Shown in pieces: positions 1-7,383 of a stretch of DNA of 19,971 nt. This DNA comes from an uncultured Eubacteriaceae bacterium (GTDB lineage Bacteria; Bacillota; Clostridia; Lachnospirales; Lachnospiraceae), in the NCBI GenBank assembly GCA_945938055.1, contig CAMEUH010000021.1, forward strand, positions 1 through 19,971, written 5' to 3'. The notes under the pieces were generated by a model, which was not told the origin of the DNA, made no database searches, and was given only the letters and a program-made list of their open reading frames with translations. The position numbers and the translations under genes are program-made. Positions within the stretch are counted from its first letter, which is position 1; every line of letters starts with the position of its first letter.

Positions 1-1665
1 AGACTTAGCTGTCTGTGGATTCTTAACCTTCTTTGTAATTTCTACATCGGATCTCTGAACCTTAACCTTAGCATACTTAATAGCAGATAAGGAGTCAGCT
101 ACTACGGAAAGACCAGCGATACCTGTTGCAAAGTATCTCTTAACATCTCTGTCATGAAGAGCCATCTGAGATCTTTCATAGCAGTACTTGTCATGCATGT
201 AATGAATTACGTTAAGAGTATTAACGTAAGCACCTGCAAGCCATTCCATCATGTCTGTGTACTTAGCCATTACATCATCATAGTCAAGGTATTCGCCTTC
301 AACTGGTCTGTACTTAGGACCAACCTGTACACCTGTACACTCATCAACACCACCGTTAAGAGCATATAACAGACACTTAGCAAGGTTTGCTCTTGCACCG
401 AAGAACTGCATTTCCTTACCAACTCTCATGGAAGATACACAACAAGCAATTGCGTAGTCATCACCATGTGTTACTCTCATTAAGTCATCATTCTCATACT
501 GGAAGGATGAAGTCTTAATGGACATCTTAGCACAGAATCTCTTCCATGGAAGTGGAAGTCTTGTAGACCAGAGAACAGTCATGTTTGGTTCTGGTGCTGT
601 GCCTAAGTTATTTAAGGTATTTAAGAAACGGAAGGACATCTTTGTTACCATGTGTCTGCCGTCAATACCGATACCACCGATGGATTCTGTTACCCATGTT
701 GGGTCACCGGCGAATAATGCATTGTATTCAGGAGTACGTGCGAACTTAACTAATCTTAACTTCATTACGAAGTGGTCTACGAATTCCTGAATCTGCTCTT
801 CTGTAAATGTACCAGCCTTGATATCTCTTTCAGCGTAAATGTCAAGGAAAGTAGATGTACGTCCAAGGGACATTGCAGCACCATTCTGCTCCTTAACAGC
901 GGAAAGATAACCAAAGTAAGTTGCCTGAATTGCTTCCTGTACGTTTGAAGCCGGCTTTGAAATGTCACAGCCATAAGAAGCTGCCATAACCTTCATTTCC
1001 TTAAGAGCCTTAATCTGCTCGGATAATTCTTCACGAAGTCTGATAACATGATCTGTCATTTCGCCTTCTGTAATGGACTTCTGATATTCCTTATCCTCAA
1101 TCAGTCTGTCAATACCGTAAAGAGCAACTCTTCTGTAGTCACCGATGATACGTCCACGTCCGTAAGCATCCGGAAGACCAGTGATGATGTGGTTTGTACG
1201 GCAAAGTCTCATTTCTGGTGTGTAAACATCGAATACACCATCGTTATGAGTCTTTCTGTGCTTCTTAAAGAAATCTTCAACTTCAGGATCCATTGAGAAA
1301 CCGTTTGTTGTTAAAGCAGCCTTAGCCATGTTAAGACCACCATAAACCTGCATGGATCTCTTGAAAGGCTTGTCTGTCTGGAAACCAACGATTTTTTCCT
1401 TATCCTTGTCAAGATATCCAGGACCATGTGATGTGATTGTGGAAACAATCTTTGTATCCATATCAAGAACACCTGGATGTGGCTCAGCAAGCTCCTGCTT
1501 TGTCAACTCCATAACCTGTGCCCATAAATCCTTTGTATCCTGTGTAGGACCGCAAAGGAATTCTTCATCACCATCATATGGTGTATAGTTCTTCTGGATG
1601 AAATCTCTGACATCGATTTCTTTTTCCCATTTGCCGGTTACAAAACCATTCCATTCTTCTCTCAT
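1..1665 (-). CDS. pflB: Pyruvate formate-lyase (formate C-acetyltransferase), 3' end outside window
   Basis: This glycyl radical enzyme converts pyruvate and CoA to acetyl-CoA and formate in the cytoplasm during mixed-acid fermentation. Read on the minus strand, 555 codons stay open from ATG at 1665 to the window edge. The start MREEWNGFVTGKWEKEIDV is followed by typical PFL blocks. The catalytic cysteine pair (IACCVSSM) falls at residues 408-409, close to Cys418-Cys419 of the E. coli enzyme. Near the edge the block ADSLSAIKYAKVKV is also PFL-typical. The C-terminal part, including the RVxGY-type glycyl radical loop, and any downstream activase gene pflA lie outside the window. An AGGAGG site sits about 11 bases before the ATG, and a strong promoter lies upstream. 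Codon use looks highly biased (AAG Lys, AGA Arg, CTT Leu), as expected for an abundant enzyme. Identification is firm; only completeness is unknown. Confidence 0.96.
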   Translation of the reverse strand, partial: MREEWNGFVTGKWEKEIDVRDFIQKNYTPYDGDEEFLCGPTQDTKDLWAQVMELTKQELAEPHPGVLDMDTKIVSTITSHGPGYLDKDKEKIVGFQTDKPFKRSMQVYGGLNMAKAALTTNGFSMDPEVEDFFKKHRKTHNDGVFDVYTPEMRLCRTNHIITGLPDAYGRGRIIGDYRRVALYGIDRLIEDKEYQKSITEGEMTDHVIRLREELSEQIKALKEMKVMAASYGCDISKPASNVQEAIQATYFGYLSAVKEQNGAAMSLGRTSTFLDIYAERDIKAGTFTEEQIQEFVDHFVMKLRLVKFARTPEYNALFAGDPTWVTESIGGIGIDGRHMVTKMSFRFLNTLNNLGTAPEPNMTVLWSTRLPLPWKRFCAKMSIKTSSFQYENDDLMRVTHGDDYAIACCVSSMRVGKEMQFFGARANLAKCLLYALNGGVDECTGVQVGPKYRPVEGEYLDYDDVMAKYTDMMEWLAGAYVNTLNVIHYMHDKYCYERSQMALHDRDVKRYFATGIAGLSVVADSLSAIKYAKVKVQRSDVEITKKVKNPQTAKS

Positions 1666-1704
1666 TTTGTGAATGACCTCCTATAAAAATATTATAATAA
1701 TTAT

Positions 1705-1729
1705 GCGTCGTAACATTGGTTAGTGACGC
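1705..1729 (-). promoter_or_regulatory. Hairpin in the pflB 5' leader
   Basis: GCGTC (1705-1709) pairs with GACGC (1725-1729). After a small internal mismatch, TAAC pairs with GTTA, leaving a short ATTG loop. It lies between the predicted pflB transcript start and its ribosome binding site, so it may stabilise or regulate the mRNA. There is no T run after it, so it is not an obvious terminator. No known riboswitch was recognised. Confidence 0.4.
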
Positions 1730-1746
1730 TTTAATTCTGTAAAATA

Positions 1747-1775
1747 ATTATAGTTGAACTGTGTATACAAGTCAA
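1747..1775 (-). promoter_or_regulatory. Sigma-A type promoter of pflB
   Basis: Read on the minus strand, TTGACT (1775-1770) is separated by exactly 17 bases from TATAAT (1752-1747). This is a near-consensus vegetative promoter. It predicts a transcript start near 1740 and a leader of about 75 bases before the pflB ATG at 1665. Confidence 0.8.
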
Positions 1776-1834
1776 TATGACATAATGGATTTTTTGACGT
1801 ACAATCGCTGATTTTATCGTAATTTATTAGTAAA

Positions 1835-1884
1835 TTTTAACGAAAAGTTAAAAAATAAACAAACAATCCGCCCGAAAATCGGAT
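1835..1884. promoter_or_regulatory. Two inverted repeats between divergent promoters (candidate operators)
   Basis: TTTTAAC (1835-1841) and GTTAAAA (1847-1853) form a perfect 7-base inverted repeat around GAAAA. ATCCG (1866-1870) and CGGAT (1880-1884) form a second one. Both lie in the roughly 125 bases between the -35 elements of pflB and the DUF1858 gene. They could be protein binding sites acting on both promoters. The arms run in the opposite sense to the Rex consensus TTGTTAAnnnnTTAACAA, so I do not call a Rex site. In DNA this AT-rich the first repeat could also be chance. Confidence 0.3.
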
Positions 1885-1901
1885 GCATAAACACAGCAAG
1901 C

Positions 1902-1930
1902 TTGTAAAATACTAAAGCTTGTATTATAAT
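1902..1930 (+). promoter_or_regulatory. Sigma-A type promoter of the DUF1858 gene
   Basis: TTGTAA (1902-1907) and TATAAT (1925-1930) are separated by 17 bases. This is a good vegetative promoter, 32 bases before the start codon chosen for the DUF1858 protein at 1963, so the leader is very short. Confidence 0.75.
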
Positions 1931-1962
1931 AAGGCATCGAGAAAAAAATGGAGGTTGATAAA

Positions 1963-2166
1963 ATGGCAGCTATTAATAAAGAAATGACAATCGCTGAGAT
2001 GATTCAGATTGATACCGGCATCATTCCAATCCTCATGGAAGCAGGAATGCACTGTGTCGGATGTCCTTCAGCACAGGGCGAGAGCCTTGAAGAGGCAGCA
2101 ATGGTTCACGGTATGGATGTTGATGCATTGGTTGAGAAGATTAATAAATTTCTTGCGGAAAAGTAA
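1963..2166 (+). CDS. DUF1858 domain-containing CxxC protein
   Basis: This is a small cytoplasmic protein of 67 residues. It matches the DUF1858 family pattern: an N-terminal segment (EMTIAEMIQID), a helix with GIIPILMEAGMHCVGCP, and a short helical C-terminus. The two cysteines are residues 31 and 34 in HCVGC, a CxxC pair that suggests a redox or metal role. The biochemical function of the family is not established as far as I know. An in-frame ATG exists at 1948, but the GGAGG at 1950-1954 overlaps it and sits eight bases before the ATG at 1963, so I take 1963. The gene is monocistronic, with its own promoter and a strong terminator, and is divergent from pflB. The divergence makes a link to anaerobic carbon or redox metabolism possible but unproven. 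Confidence 0.88.
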   Translation: MAAINKEMTIAEMIQIDTGIIPILMEAGMHCVGCPSAQGESLEEAAMVHGMDVDALVEKINKFLAEK

Positions 2167-2170
2167 ATTT

Positions 2171-2226
2171 CAGGGGATGACAGGAAGGTGCATCTGGCAC
2201 GAACCTTGTCATCCCCTGTTTTTTCT
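2171..2226 (+). terminator. Rho-independent terminator of the DUF1858 gene
   Basis: CAGGGGATGACA (2171-2182) pairs perfectly over 12 bases with TGTCATCCCCTG (2207-2218) and is followed by a T-rich run from 2219. It begins five bases after the DUF1858 stop. The convergent mecA gene ends at 2227, so the same stem may also help end the mecA transcript, although the T run on that side is weak. Confidence 0.9.
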
Positions 2227-3042
2227 TTATAGATTGCCGAGAATGGAAACGGCATCAGTCTTTATAATGGTTTCATAATGTTCCTTGTAGTAACTCTCGG
2301 TTGCGTAGGTCGCTTTTACGCGGCTGCCATACTCGGAAATGGCATTGCAGGCCTTGTTAAAGGAATCGGTATTGTCTCCTTCAAATTCCAGGACCAGATA
2401 GTAGAGTGCATTAGCCGGATCCTTATACAGAGCACTGGCATTTATCTGACAGCCCAGAGCCAGCTGACAGGCAGTATTGACTTTTTCGAAGGAAGAAAAG
2501 GAGAAGATACGAATCATCCTGCGCGGCTGTACGGCTGCTCCCGGATTTTCGTCGGTTTCCTTCCGGGCTTTGATGGAATCCTTAAAAGGAATAAAATCAT
2601 CCTGCGTATCATTGGAAGGAATTTCCTCTACCTTTTCAATATCATCTGCATTCAGTTCCAGGGAGTCCCGAAGTTCCTGAATCTTGGAAAAAAGGGTTGA
2701 AATGTCATCTTCTTCATTGTCGGAATCTTCAGAAGAATCATTTTCATCATCCTGGGAAGGCGCAAATTTCGAAAAGCGTGTATCGAGTTCTTCTGGGTCC
2801 TCCACCTTGGTAATAACTAATATGATACAGTCTGCAGAGACCGGAATCGCTTCTATCATTAGTGGAATGTCCTCTGCTTCAAAACCAAATTCAAAGGATG
2901 CCTGCTGCATCATCTCACGGAATAGATCCTTAGCCTTTTCCGTGCCATAGGCAAGCTCGCTTATCTTGAGCTCTCTTTCGACAAGGTCGGCCTTGTTAAG
3001 AGTGCAGCGTATTTGATTGTCACTTAATTTTTCTAATTTCAT
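2227..3042 (-). CDS. mecA: MecA-family adaptor protein for ClpC
   Basis: MecA adaptors deliver substrates to the ClpC unfoldase of the ClpCP protease and promote ClpC assembly; in Bacillus they control competence and other stress responses. The 271-residue product has the expected three parts. The N-terminal domain, about residues 1-92, contains KISELAYGTEKAKDLF and IPLMIEAIPVSADCI. A strongly acidic linker (about 97-113) follows. The C-terminal domain, about 175-271, corresponds to the ClpC-binding part, with FSSFEKVNTACQLAL and the FNKACNAISEYG region. The length is slightly above that of B. subtilis MecA, mostly in the linker. AGGAG precedes the ATG at 3042 and a promoter lies upstream. 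The gene is alone and convergent with the DUF1858 gene. No competence genes are visible nearby, so its main role here is likely general proteolysis. Confidence 0.93.
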   Translation of the reverse strand: MKLEKLSDNQIRCTLNKADLVERELKISELAYGTEKAKDLFREMMQQASFEFGFEAEDIPLMIEAIPVSADCIILVITKVEDPEELDTRFSKFAPSQDDENDSSEDSDNEEDDISTLFSKIQELRDSLELNADDIEKVEEIPSNDTQDDFIPFKDSIKARKETDENPGAAVQPRRMIRIFSFSSFEKVNTACQLALGCQINASALYKDPANALYYLVLEFEGDNTDSFNKACNAISEYGSRVKATYATESYYKEHYETIIKTDAVSILGNL

Positions 3043-3085
3043 AACTCACAGCTCCTAACATCATGGATAAAAATATACTGTTTAT

Positions 3086-3115
3086 AGTATAAACCAAAAT
3101 AAATTCAGATGTAAA
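3086..3115 (-). promoter_or_regulatory. Predicted promoter of mecA
   Basis: On the minus strand TTTACA (3115-3110) and TATACT (3091-3086) are 18 bases apart and about 45 bases upstream of the mecA start. It is a reasonable vegetative promoter. Confidence 0.6.
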
Positions 3116-3174
3116 GAAATATTATGGAAAAAACAAAAAATATGAAAAAAAATGTAGCATCTTGTAGAAAAAGA

Positions 3175-3203
3175 TTGCCAAAGATTCTTATACTATGTAT
3201 AAT
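3175..3203 (+). promoter_or_regulatory. Strong sigma-A type promoter facing a long leader
   Basis: TTGCCA (3175-3180) and TATAAT (3198-3203) are 17 bases apart. A transcript would start near 3210 and run about 270 bases before the first well-supported coding start, at 3483. Nothing closer downstream looks like a gene, so this promoter probably drives the small protein at 3483 or a leader RNA. Confidence 0.7.
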
Positions 3204-3482
3204 ATGGCTAAGGGGATGGATGTTCCATGTTAAAAGGAGGGATGTTTATAGAATGAGTTAATGTTTTACAATATTTTATGATTCTATATTTCAAAAGTTC
3301 TAAGTTTAAAGTTATTTGATGTTTCATCAGAATTTCACAATTATTTACAATTTCACAGACTTTTTAATTTTTATGATATGGACTGGACATCGATTCCTTT
3401 GCAGCAATACTTATTATTGCGGTGATTTTTGTTCTATGCACAAATAAATATATCACAAATAATTTATGCGGAGGAAAAGAAA
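3204..3482 (+). other. AT-rich leader / intergenic stretch without a clear gene
   Basis: About 280 bases lie between a good promoter and the small protein at 3483. A good AAAAGGAGG (3232-3240) is followed only by abortive frames: ATG at 3242 gives four codons and ATG at 3253 gives two. Local features include a small hairpin ATGGA-TGT-TCCAT (near 3217-3229) and a repeated AATTTCACA. One frame, open from 3377 to 3583, encodes a hydrophobic stretch (AAILIIAVIFVLC) but has no ATG or ribosome binding site. The stretch may be a long 5' UTR, a small RNA, or a decayed gene; I recognise no riboswitch class. Confidence 0.4.
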
Positions 3483-3692
3483 TTGCGCAAAAAGAAATCG
3501 TCGGCAATTTATCAGGAAGTGCTGGGATATCAGGAACTTGGAGTGGATATCTTTCTGAATGGCAGGAATATCGAGAGCTGTGACCAGGGAATTTACTCCC
3601 TGAAGGAGAATACCTGTTACATGAGGGAATATATCAAGGATGGTAACGGTGATCTGGAGAGGATTAACTTTACCACAATTAAAAAACGTTAG
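3483..3692 (+). CDS. Small basic-ended protein of unknown function, TTG start
   Basis: I do not recognise this 69-residue protein. The frame is open from 3429, but a GGAGG at 3470-3474 lies eight bases before an in-frame TTG at 3483, which I take as the start. The upstream ATG at 3429 has no binding site. The product begins MRKKKSSAIYQEVLGYQELG, then has DIFLNGRNIESCDQGIYSL, two cysteines, and a charged tail ending TIKKR. It shows no signal peptide or membrane segment and looks like a small soluble cytoplasmic protein. The YQEVLGYQEL motif resembles that of short uncharacterised Lachnospiraceae proteins I have a general impression of, which is weak evidence. It is followed at once by a strong terminator and preceded by a promoter with a long leader, which supports a real monocistronic gene. 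Confidence 0.6.
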   Translation: MRKKKSSAIYQEVLGYQELGVDIFLNGRNIESCDQGIYSLKENTCYMREYIKDGNGDLERINFTTIKKR

Positions 3693-3718
3693 ATGCATAA
3701 ATCCCCTTTACGCATCAG

Positions 3719-3750
3719 ACCGGCCGTTTGAATGCGGCCGGTTTCTTTTT
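3719..3750 (+). terminator. Rho-independent terminator after the small protein
   Basis: ACCGGCCG (3719-3726) pairs perfectly with CGGCCGGT (3735-3742) around an eight-base loop, followed by TTCTTTTT. It lies 26 bases after the stop at 3692 and insulates the small gene from the cell-wall cluster. Confidence 0.9.
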
Positions 3751-3775
3751 GCCATAAAAATTTATGATAAAGGTA

Positions 3776-3804
3776 ATGACTGAATGTGAAAAAAATGTTA
3801 TAAT
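3776..3804 (+). promoter_or_regulatory. Probable promoter of the cell-wall/tsaC/rpiB cluster
   Basis: A perfect TATAAT (3799-3804) lies 32 bases before the ATG at 3836. The -35 position, 17 bases upstream, reads ATGACT, which matches only four of six consensus bases. It is the only candidate promoter I see for the five-gene run that follows. Confidence 0.5.
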
Positions 3805-3835
3805 ATAAAAGATTGTGGCAGGAGGTATATTTTTA

Positions 3836-5566
3836 ATGAAGAAGACCAGATTAAATAAAAAGGGCAAACAGGTCGTCATGGCTTTTTGCATCATTATGAT
3901 AATTGTATTATTATTGTTGATTTTTGTCGGAATAAAATTATATGAAAAATACTCACCGACCAAGGAAAGAATGACTTACCAGGACTACTTTGAAATGAAA
4001 GAGGAAAACCAGGTTCTGGTTTACATGAATGATGAGGAATTAGACATTAGGGTACTGGTGGAAGACGGAAGATGTTATCTGCCGCGAGAATATGTGGTAG
4101 ACAATCTTAATTGCAGATTTTATAAGGATATCGAAGGAAATTACATCATGTATACCGTTGCGGATAATATTTATTCCTTTGCAACGGATGAAGCGTATTA
4201 TACGGACATGAACGGCAGCACGGTGCCGACGGATTATGTAGTAGTTAAGAGCGAGGACGATGAACTTTACATTGCCATTGATTATGTTAAGGAACATGCA
4301 GATTTTGAATATCGTTTCTACGAGGATCCGTATCGACTGATGATGTGGAATCAGTATGTGGAAAAAACATATGCAAAGCTTGATAAAGATACGCCGATTC
4401 GTTTCCGCGGCGGAATTAAGAGCCCGATTATCACGGATGGCACAGAGGGTCAGGAAGTGGAGGTTCTTGCTGATTATGAGGACTGGATTGAGGTAAGAAC
4501 GGAGGATGGTTATCTTGGTTATGTTCAGGCAAAGAGAGTCGGAGAGAATTATTCAAGAACCATGGAAAGTACTTATGTGGAGGAAGCAGTTCCGGTTTCC
4601 ACAAAGGTAGATTTTAAGATTAACCTGGTATTTCAGGCAGTCGGTTCGGCAGCTTTTAACGGTGACATGTTAAAGGAGGCCCTGAAAAATACAGAAGGCG
4701 TGAATGTGATTTCGCCTACATGGTACAAACTGGCAGGAAATGATGGAAGCATGACCTGTCTTGCCAACAAATCCTATGTGGAGAAAAGCCATGAAATGGG
4801 CATTCAGGTCTGGGCTCTGGTGGATGATTTTGATACCAGTCTGGACAAACTGGCGATTCTTTCGGATAAGGATACAAGAGCACGCATGATTAACCGTCTG
4901 GTTTCAGATGCGCGTGAATATGGTTTTGACGGAATTAATCTGGATTTTGAAAAAATCACGGAAGAAACCGTGGAGCATTATCTTCAGTTTGTAAGAGAGT
5001 TATCATTTGAATGCAGAAAATATGGAATTATTCTCTCTACGGATAATTATGCTCCGGCAAATTTCAATCTTTTCTATAATCGGAAGGAACAGGGAATCTG
5101 GGCAGATTATACGATTATCATGGGATATGATGAGCATTGGAGCGGTTCAGAAGAGGCGGGACCGGTTGCATCTCTTGGTTATGTGAGAGATGGAATCACC
5201 AATACACTTTTGGAGGTTCCGGCTGAGAAAGTAATCAATGCCATGCCATATTATGTGAGAATATGGTATGAAACACTGAACACGGACGGAAGCATTACTT
5301 TGAGCAGTAAAGCTGTGGGTATGGATGCTGCAAAAAGTACTCTGGATGGTAAATCCGCGGAAGCAATGTGGAGTGAAGAAATGGGACTCTATTATGGAGA
5401 GTTTGTGGATGGCAATGTAACGGTTAAAATCTGGCTGGAAGATTTGAAATCCATTGAAGAGAAGATGAAGCTTTACAAAGAAAATTCCCTGGCAGGTGTT
5501 GCCGGATGGAGACTGGGACTGGAAAGTAAGGGTGTCTGGTCAGTAATAGAAAATTATCTGAATTAA
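3836..5566 (+). CDS. Membrane-anchored SH3-domain / GH18 family glycosidase
   Basis: This is a 576-residue protein with a positively charged N-terminus and one membrane anchor (about residues 12-35, rich in I, L and V), so most of it is extracellular. Residues around 60-175 resemble the copper-amine-oxidase-like N-terminal fold common in clostridial wall proteins (VEDGRCYLPREYV). Residues around 190-240 look like a bacterial SH3 domain (DYEDWIEVRTEDGYLGYV). From about 260 to the end is a GH18 domain. Its active-site motif FDGINLDFE places the acid/base Glu at 372. The middle Asp of the usual DxxDxDxE is Asn, as in spore-cortex SleL/YaaH-type members. This suggests N-acetylglucosaminidase action on peptidoglycan, not chitin. 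A GTG at 3815 is in frame, but AGGAGG at 3820-3825 points to ATG 3836. The next gene, an amidase, starts 36 bases later, which fits a joint wall-remodelling role. Confidence 0.9.
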   Translation: MKKTRLNKKGKQVVMAFCIIMIIVLLLLIFVGIKLYEKYSPTKERMTYQDYFEMKEENQVLVYMNDEELDIRVLVEDGRCYLPREYVVDNLNCRFYKDIEGNYIMYTVADNIYSFATDEAYYTDMNGSTVPTDYVVVKSEDDELYIAIDYVKEHADFEYRFYEDPYRLMMWNQYVEKTYAKLDKDTPIRFRGGIKSPIITDGTEGQEVEVLADYEDWIEVRTEDGYLGYVQAKRVGENYSRTMESTYVEEAVPVSTKVDFKINLVFQAVGSAAFNGDMLKEALKNTEGVNVISPTWYKLAGNDGSMTCLANKSYVEKSHEMGIQVWALVDDFDTSLDKLAILSDKDTRARMINRLVSDAREYGFDGINLDFEKITEETVEHYLQFVRELSFECRKYGIILSTDNYAPANFNLFYNRKEQGIWADYTIIMGYDEHWSGSEEAGPVASLGYVRDGITNTLLEVPAEKVINAMPYYVRIWYETLNTDGSITLSSKAVGMDAAKSTLDGKSAEAMWSEEMGLYYGEFVDGNVTVKIWLEDLKSIEEKMKLYKENSLAGVAGWRLGLESKGVWSVIENYLN

Positions 5567-5602
5567 TATAATAGAGTAAGACTTTTTTGGCGGTAACATT
5601 TT

Positions 5603-6292
5603 ATGCGTCGGGGATTGCAGATTTTAATGGCAATACTCATGATAGCGGCAATATACTGTACTTTTCGATACAGGGTGCTTCCTTCATCCGCAACAGGACA
5701 GAAAGGCACAAAGGTGATTGTGATTGACCCGGGACATGGAGGCGAAGATCCGGGGAAGGTGGGAATCAATGATGTTCTGGAAAAAGAGATTAATCTTGCT
5801 ATCTCGGAGAAGTTAAAGGAACTTCTGGAAAAGGAAGGCTATGCCGTAATACTTACCCGTAAGGATGACAACGGCCTTTATGAAAGCTCGGATACGAACA
5901 AGAAGGTTACCGACATGAAAGCTCGGTGCAGAATCATCGAAGAAGCCGGTGCAGACATTGTTGTCAGCATCCACCAGAATAGCTTTCATCAGGAAAGTGT
6001 ATGCGGAGCGCAGGTATTTTACTATAAATATTCTGAGCAGGGAAGAAAACTTGCGACTGTAGTACAGGAAGCAATAAGGGAGGGACTGGATCCGGAGAAT
6101 ACGAGGCAGGCAAAGGAAAACTCTTCTTATTATATGCTGGTACATACTCCGTGTCCGACTGTAATTGTGGAATGTGGTTTTCTGTCAAATCGTGAGGAGG
6201 CAGAACGACTGGCACAGGAGTATTATCAGGCGAAGGTTGCGTCGGCGGTTTGTAAAGGAATTCAGACATTTTTCATGGGAGCAGATGAATAG
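5603..6292 (+). CDS. cwlD: N-acetylmuramoyl-L-alanine amidase, CwlD-like (Amidase_3)
   Basis: This zinc amidase cleaves the bond between N-acetylmuramic acid and the peptide stem. The 229-residue protein has an N-terminal hydrophobic anchor or signal (about residues 5-20) and then one Amidase_3 domain. All expected zinc and catalytic residues are present: His45 in IDPGHGG, Glu60 in LEKEINL, His124 in SIHQNSF, and Glu190 in VIVECGFLSN. Size and architecture fit CwlD, which makes muramic-delta-lactam in the spore cortex with PdaA; other small Amidase_3 enzymes cannot be excluded. The start at 5603 has only a weak site (GGCGG, nine bases upstream), so translation may be modest or coupled to the GH18 gene ending 36 bases before. 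The tsaC-type gene follows after 11 bases. Confidence 0.88.
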   Translation: MRRGLQILMAILMIAAIYCTFRYRVLPSSATGQKGTKVIVIDPGHGGEDPGKVGINDVLEKEINLAISEKLKELLEKEGYAVILTRKDDNGLYESSDTNKKVTDMKARCRIIEEAGADIVVSIHQNSFHQESVCGAQVFYYKYSEQGRKLATVVQEAIREGLDPENTRQAKENSSYYMLVHTPCPTVIVECGFLSNREEAERLAQEYYQAKVASAVCKGIQTFFMGADE

Positions 6293-6303
6293 AAGGTTTG
6301 GAA

Positions 6304-7383
6304 ATGGATACGATATATGAAACAATAGGAACGAATGAAGAGAAAAACAGACAGGTATTTGCACAGGCGGGAGAAATACTAAGAAGCGGAGGACTTGTGG
6401 CATTTCCGACAGAAACCGTGTATGGGCTGGGGGGAAATGCCCTGGACGAAGAAGCGGCAGCTAAAATTTATGCGGCGAAGGGAAGACCTTCGGATAATCC
6501 GCTGATTGTCCATATTGCCGATATTGAGGCGCTAAAGGTTCTATGCAGCAAGATTCCGGATAGTGCCTTTAAGCTGGCAGAACGGTTCTGGCCGGGTCCG
6601 TTGACCATGATTCTGAAGAAGTCCGCCGTGGTTCCGCATACTACGACAGGAGGACTTGATACGGTTGCCATAAGAATGCCGGATCATCCGGTGGCGTTGG
6701 ATTTAATCCGGAGTTCAGGAGTCTATGTTGCAGCACCCAGTGCCAATCTTTCCGGAAGGCCAAGCCCTACAAGAGCAGAACATGTCCGGCAGGATATGGA
6801 AGGGCGGATTGACATGATTCTGGATGGAGGCAGCGTGAACATAGGAATTGAGTCAACGATTATTGATTTGACAGAAACAGTTCCGGTGATTTTAAGACCG
6901 GGATATATTACCAGGGAAATGCTGGAATCCGTTCTTGGGACGGTTGAAATCGATAAAGCGGTTGCACTTGGAAAACAGTCGGATGCTCCGCCGAAGGCAC
7001 CGGGAATGAAATATCGCCATTATGCGCCGAAGGGCGATATGGTGATTGTTGAAGGGAAAAATCCGGACAAGGTAATGGAATGCATAAACCGGATGGCACG
7101 GGATAAGATGCAGAATGGTATCAGGACCGGGATTCTTGCAACGGATGAAACGAAAGCATGTTATCATGCGGATTGTGTCATCAGTGTGGGCAATCGCGAA
7201 AGCGAAATTTCCATATCAAGTCATTTGTTTGATGTGTTACGCCAGTTTGATGACCTGGGAGTGGAATATATTATTTCGGAAAGCTTTTCCAGAAAAAATG
7301 TAGGATATGCAATCATGAACCGGCTGCTTAAGGCAGCAGGCGGGAAAATAGTTAATACAGATGAAAGTGAGGCAGAAAGATGA
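6304..7383 (+). CDS. tsaC: L-threonylcarbamoyladenylate synthase (Sua5/YwlC type)
   Basis: This enzyme makes threonylcarbamoyl-AMP from threonine, bicarbonate and ATP, the first step of the essential t6A37 modification of ANN-decoding tRNAs. The 359-residue length marks the long Sua5 form. An N-terminal YrdC domain carries FPTETVYGLG (34-43), KGRPSDNPLIVHI (59-71), FWPGPLTMIL and APSANLSGRPSPT. A linker with APGMKYRHYAP leads into the C-terminal Sua5 domain (about 235-355). A TTG at 6298 is also in frame, but AGAAGG at 6291-6296 is spaced properly for ATG 6304. The stop overlaps the start of rpiB as ATGA, so the two are translationally coupled. A tsaC-rpiB neighbourhood close to the atp operon is also found in Bacillus subtilis (ywlC, ywlF). 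Confidence 0.94.
   Translation: MDTIYETIGTNEEKNRQVFAQAGEILRSGGLVAFPTETVYGLGGNALDEEAAAKIYAAKGRPSDNPLIVHIADIEALKVLCSKIPDSAFKLAERFWPGPLTMILKKSAVVPHTTTGGLDTVAIRMPDHPVALDLIRSSGVYVAAPSANLSGRPSPTRAEHVRQDMEGRIDMILDGGSVNIGIESTIIDLTETVPVILRPGYITREMLESVLGTVEIDKAVALGKQSDAPPKAPGMKYRHYAPKGDMVIVEGKNPDKVMECINRMARDKMQNGIRTGILATDETKACYHADCVISVGNRESEISISSHLFDVLRQFDDLGVEYIISESFSRKNVGYAIMNRLLKAAGGKIVNTDESEAER

Noticed and set aside
154..1588. Several plus- and minus-strand open frames of 65-90 codons
   Set aside because: They lie inside the pflB reading frame on the minus strand, have no ribosome sites, and their translations look random. They are shadows of pflB.
1835..1853. Possible Rex operator in the pflB promoter region
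   Set aside because: The repeat is TTTTAAC-n5-GTTAAAA, with arms in the opposite sense to the TTGTTAA-n4-TTAACAA consensus, so the match is not real.
2278..2950. Plus-strand frames of 67-140 codons opposite mecA
   Set aside because: They are antisense shadows of a clearly recognised mecA gene; the 140-codon frame has no ribosome site or family resemblance.
3377..3583. Frame with a hydrophobic stretch (AAILIIAVIFVLC), perhaps a small membrane protein
   Set aside because: There is no ATG and no ribosome site at its beginning, and its second half overlaps the better supported small protein at 3483 in another frame. It is kept only as part of the leader finding.
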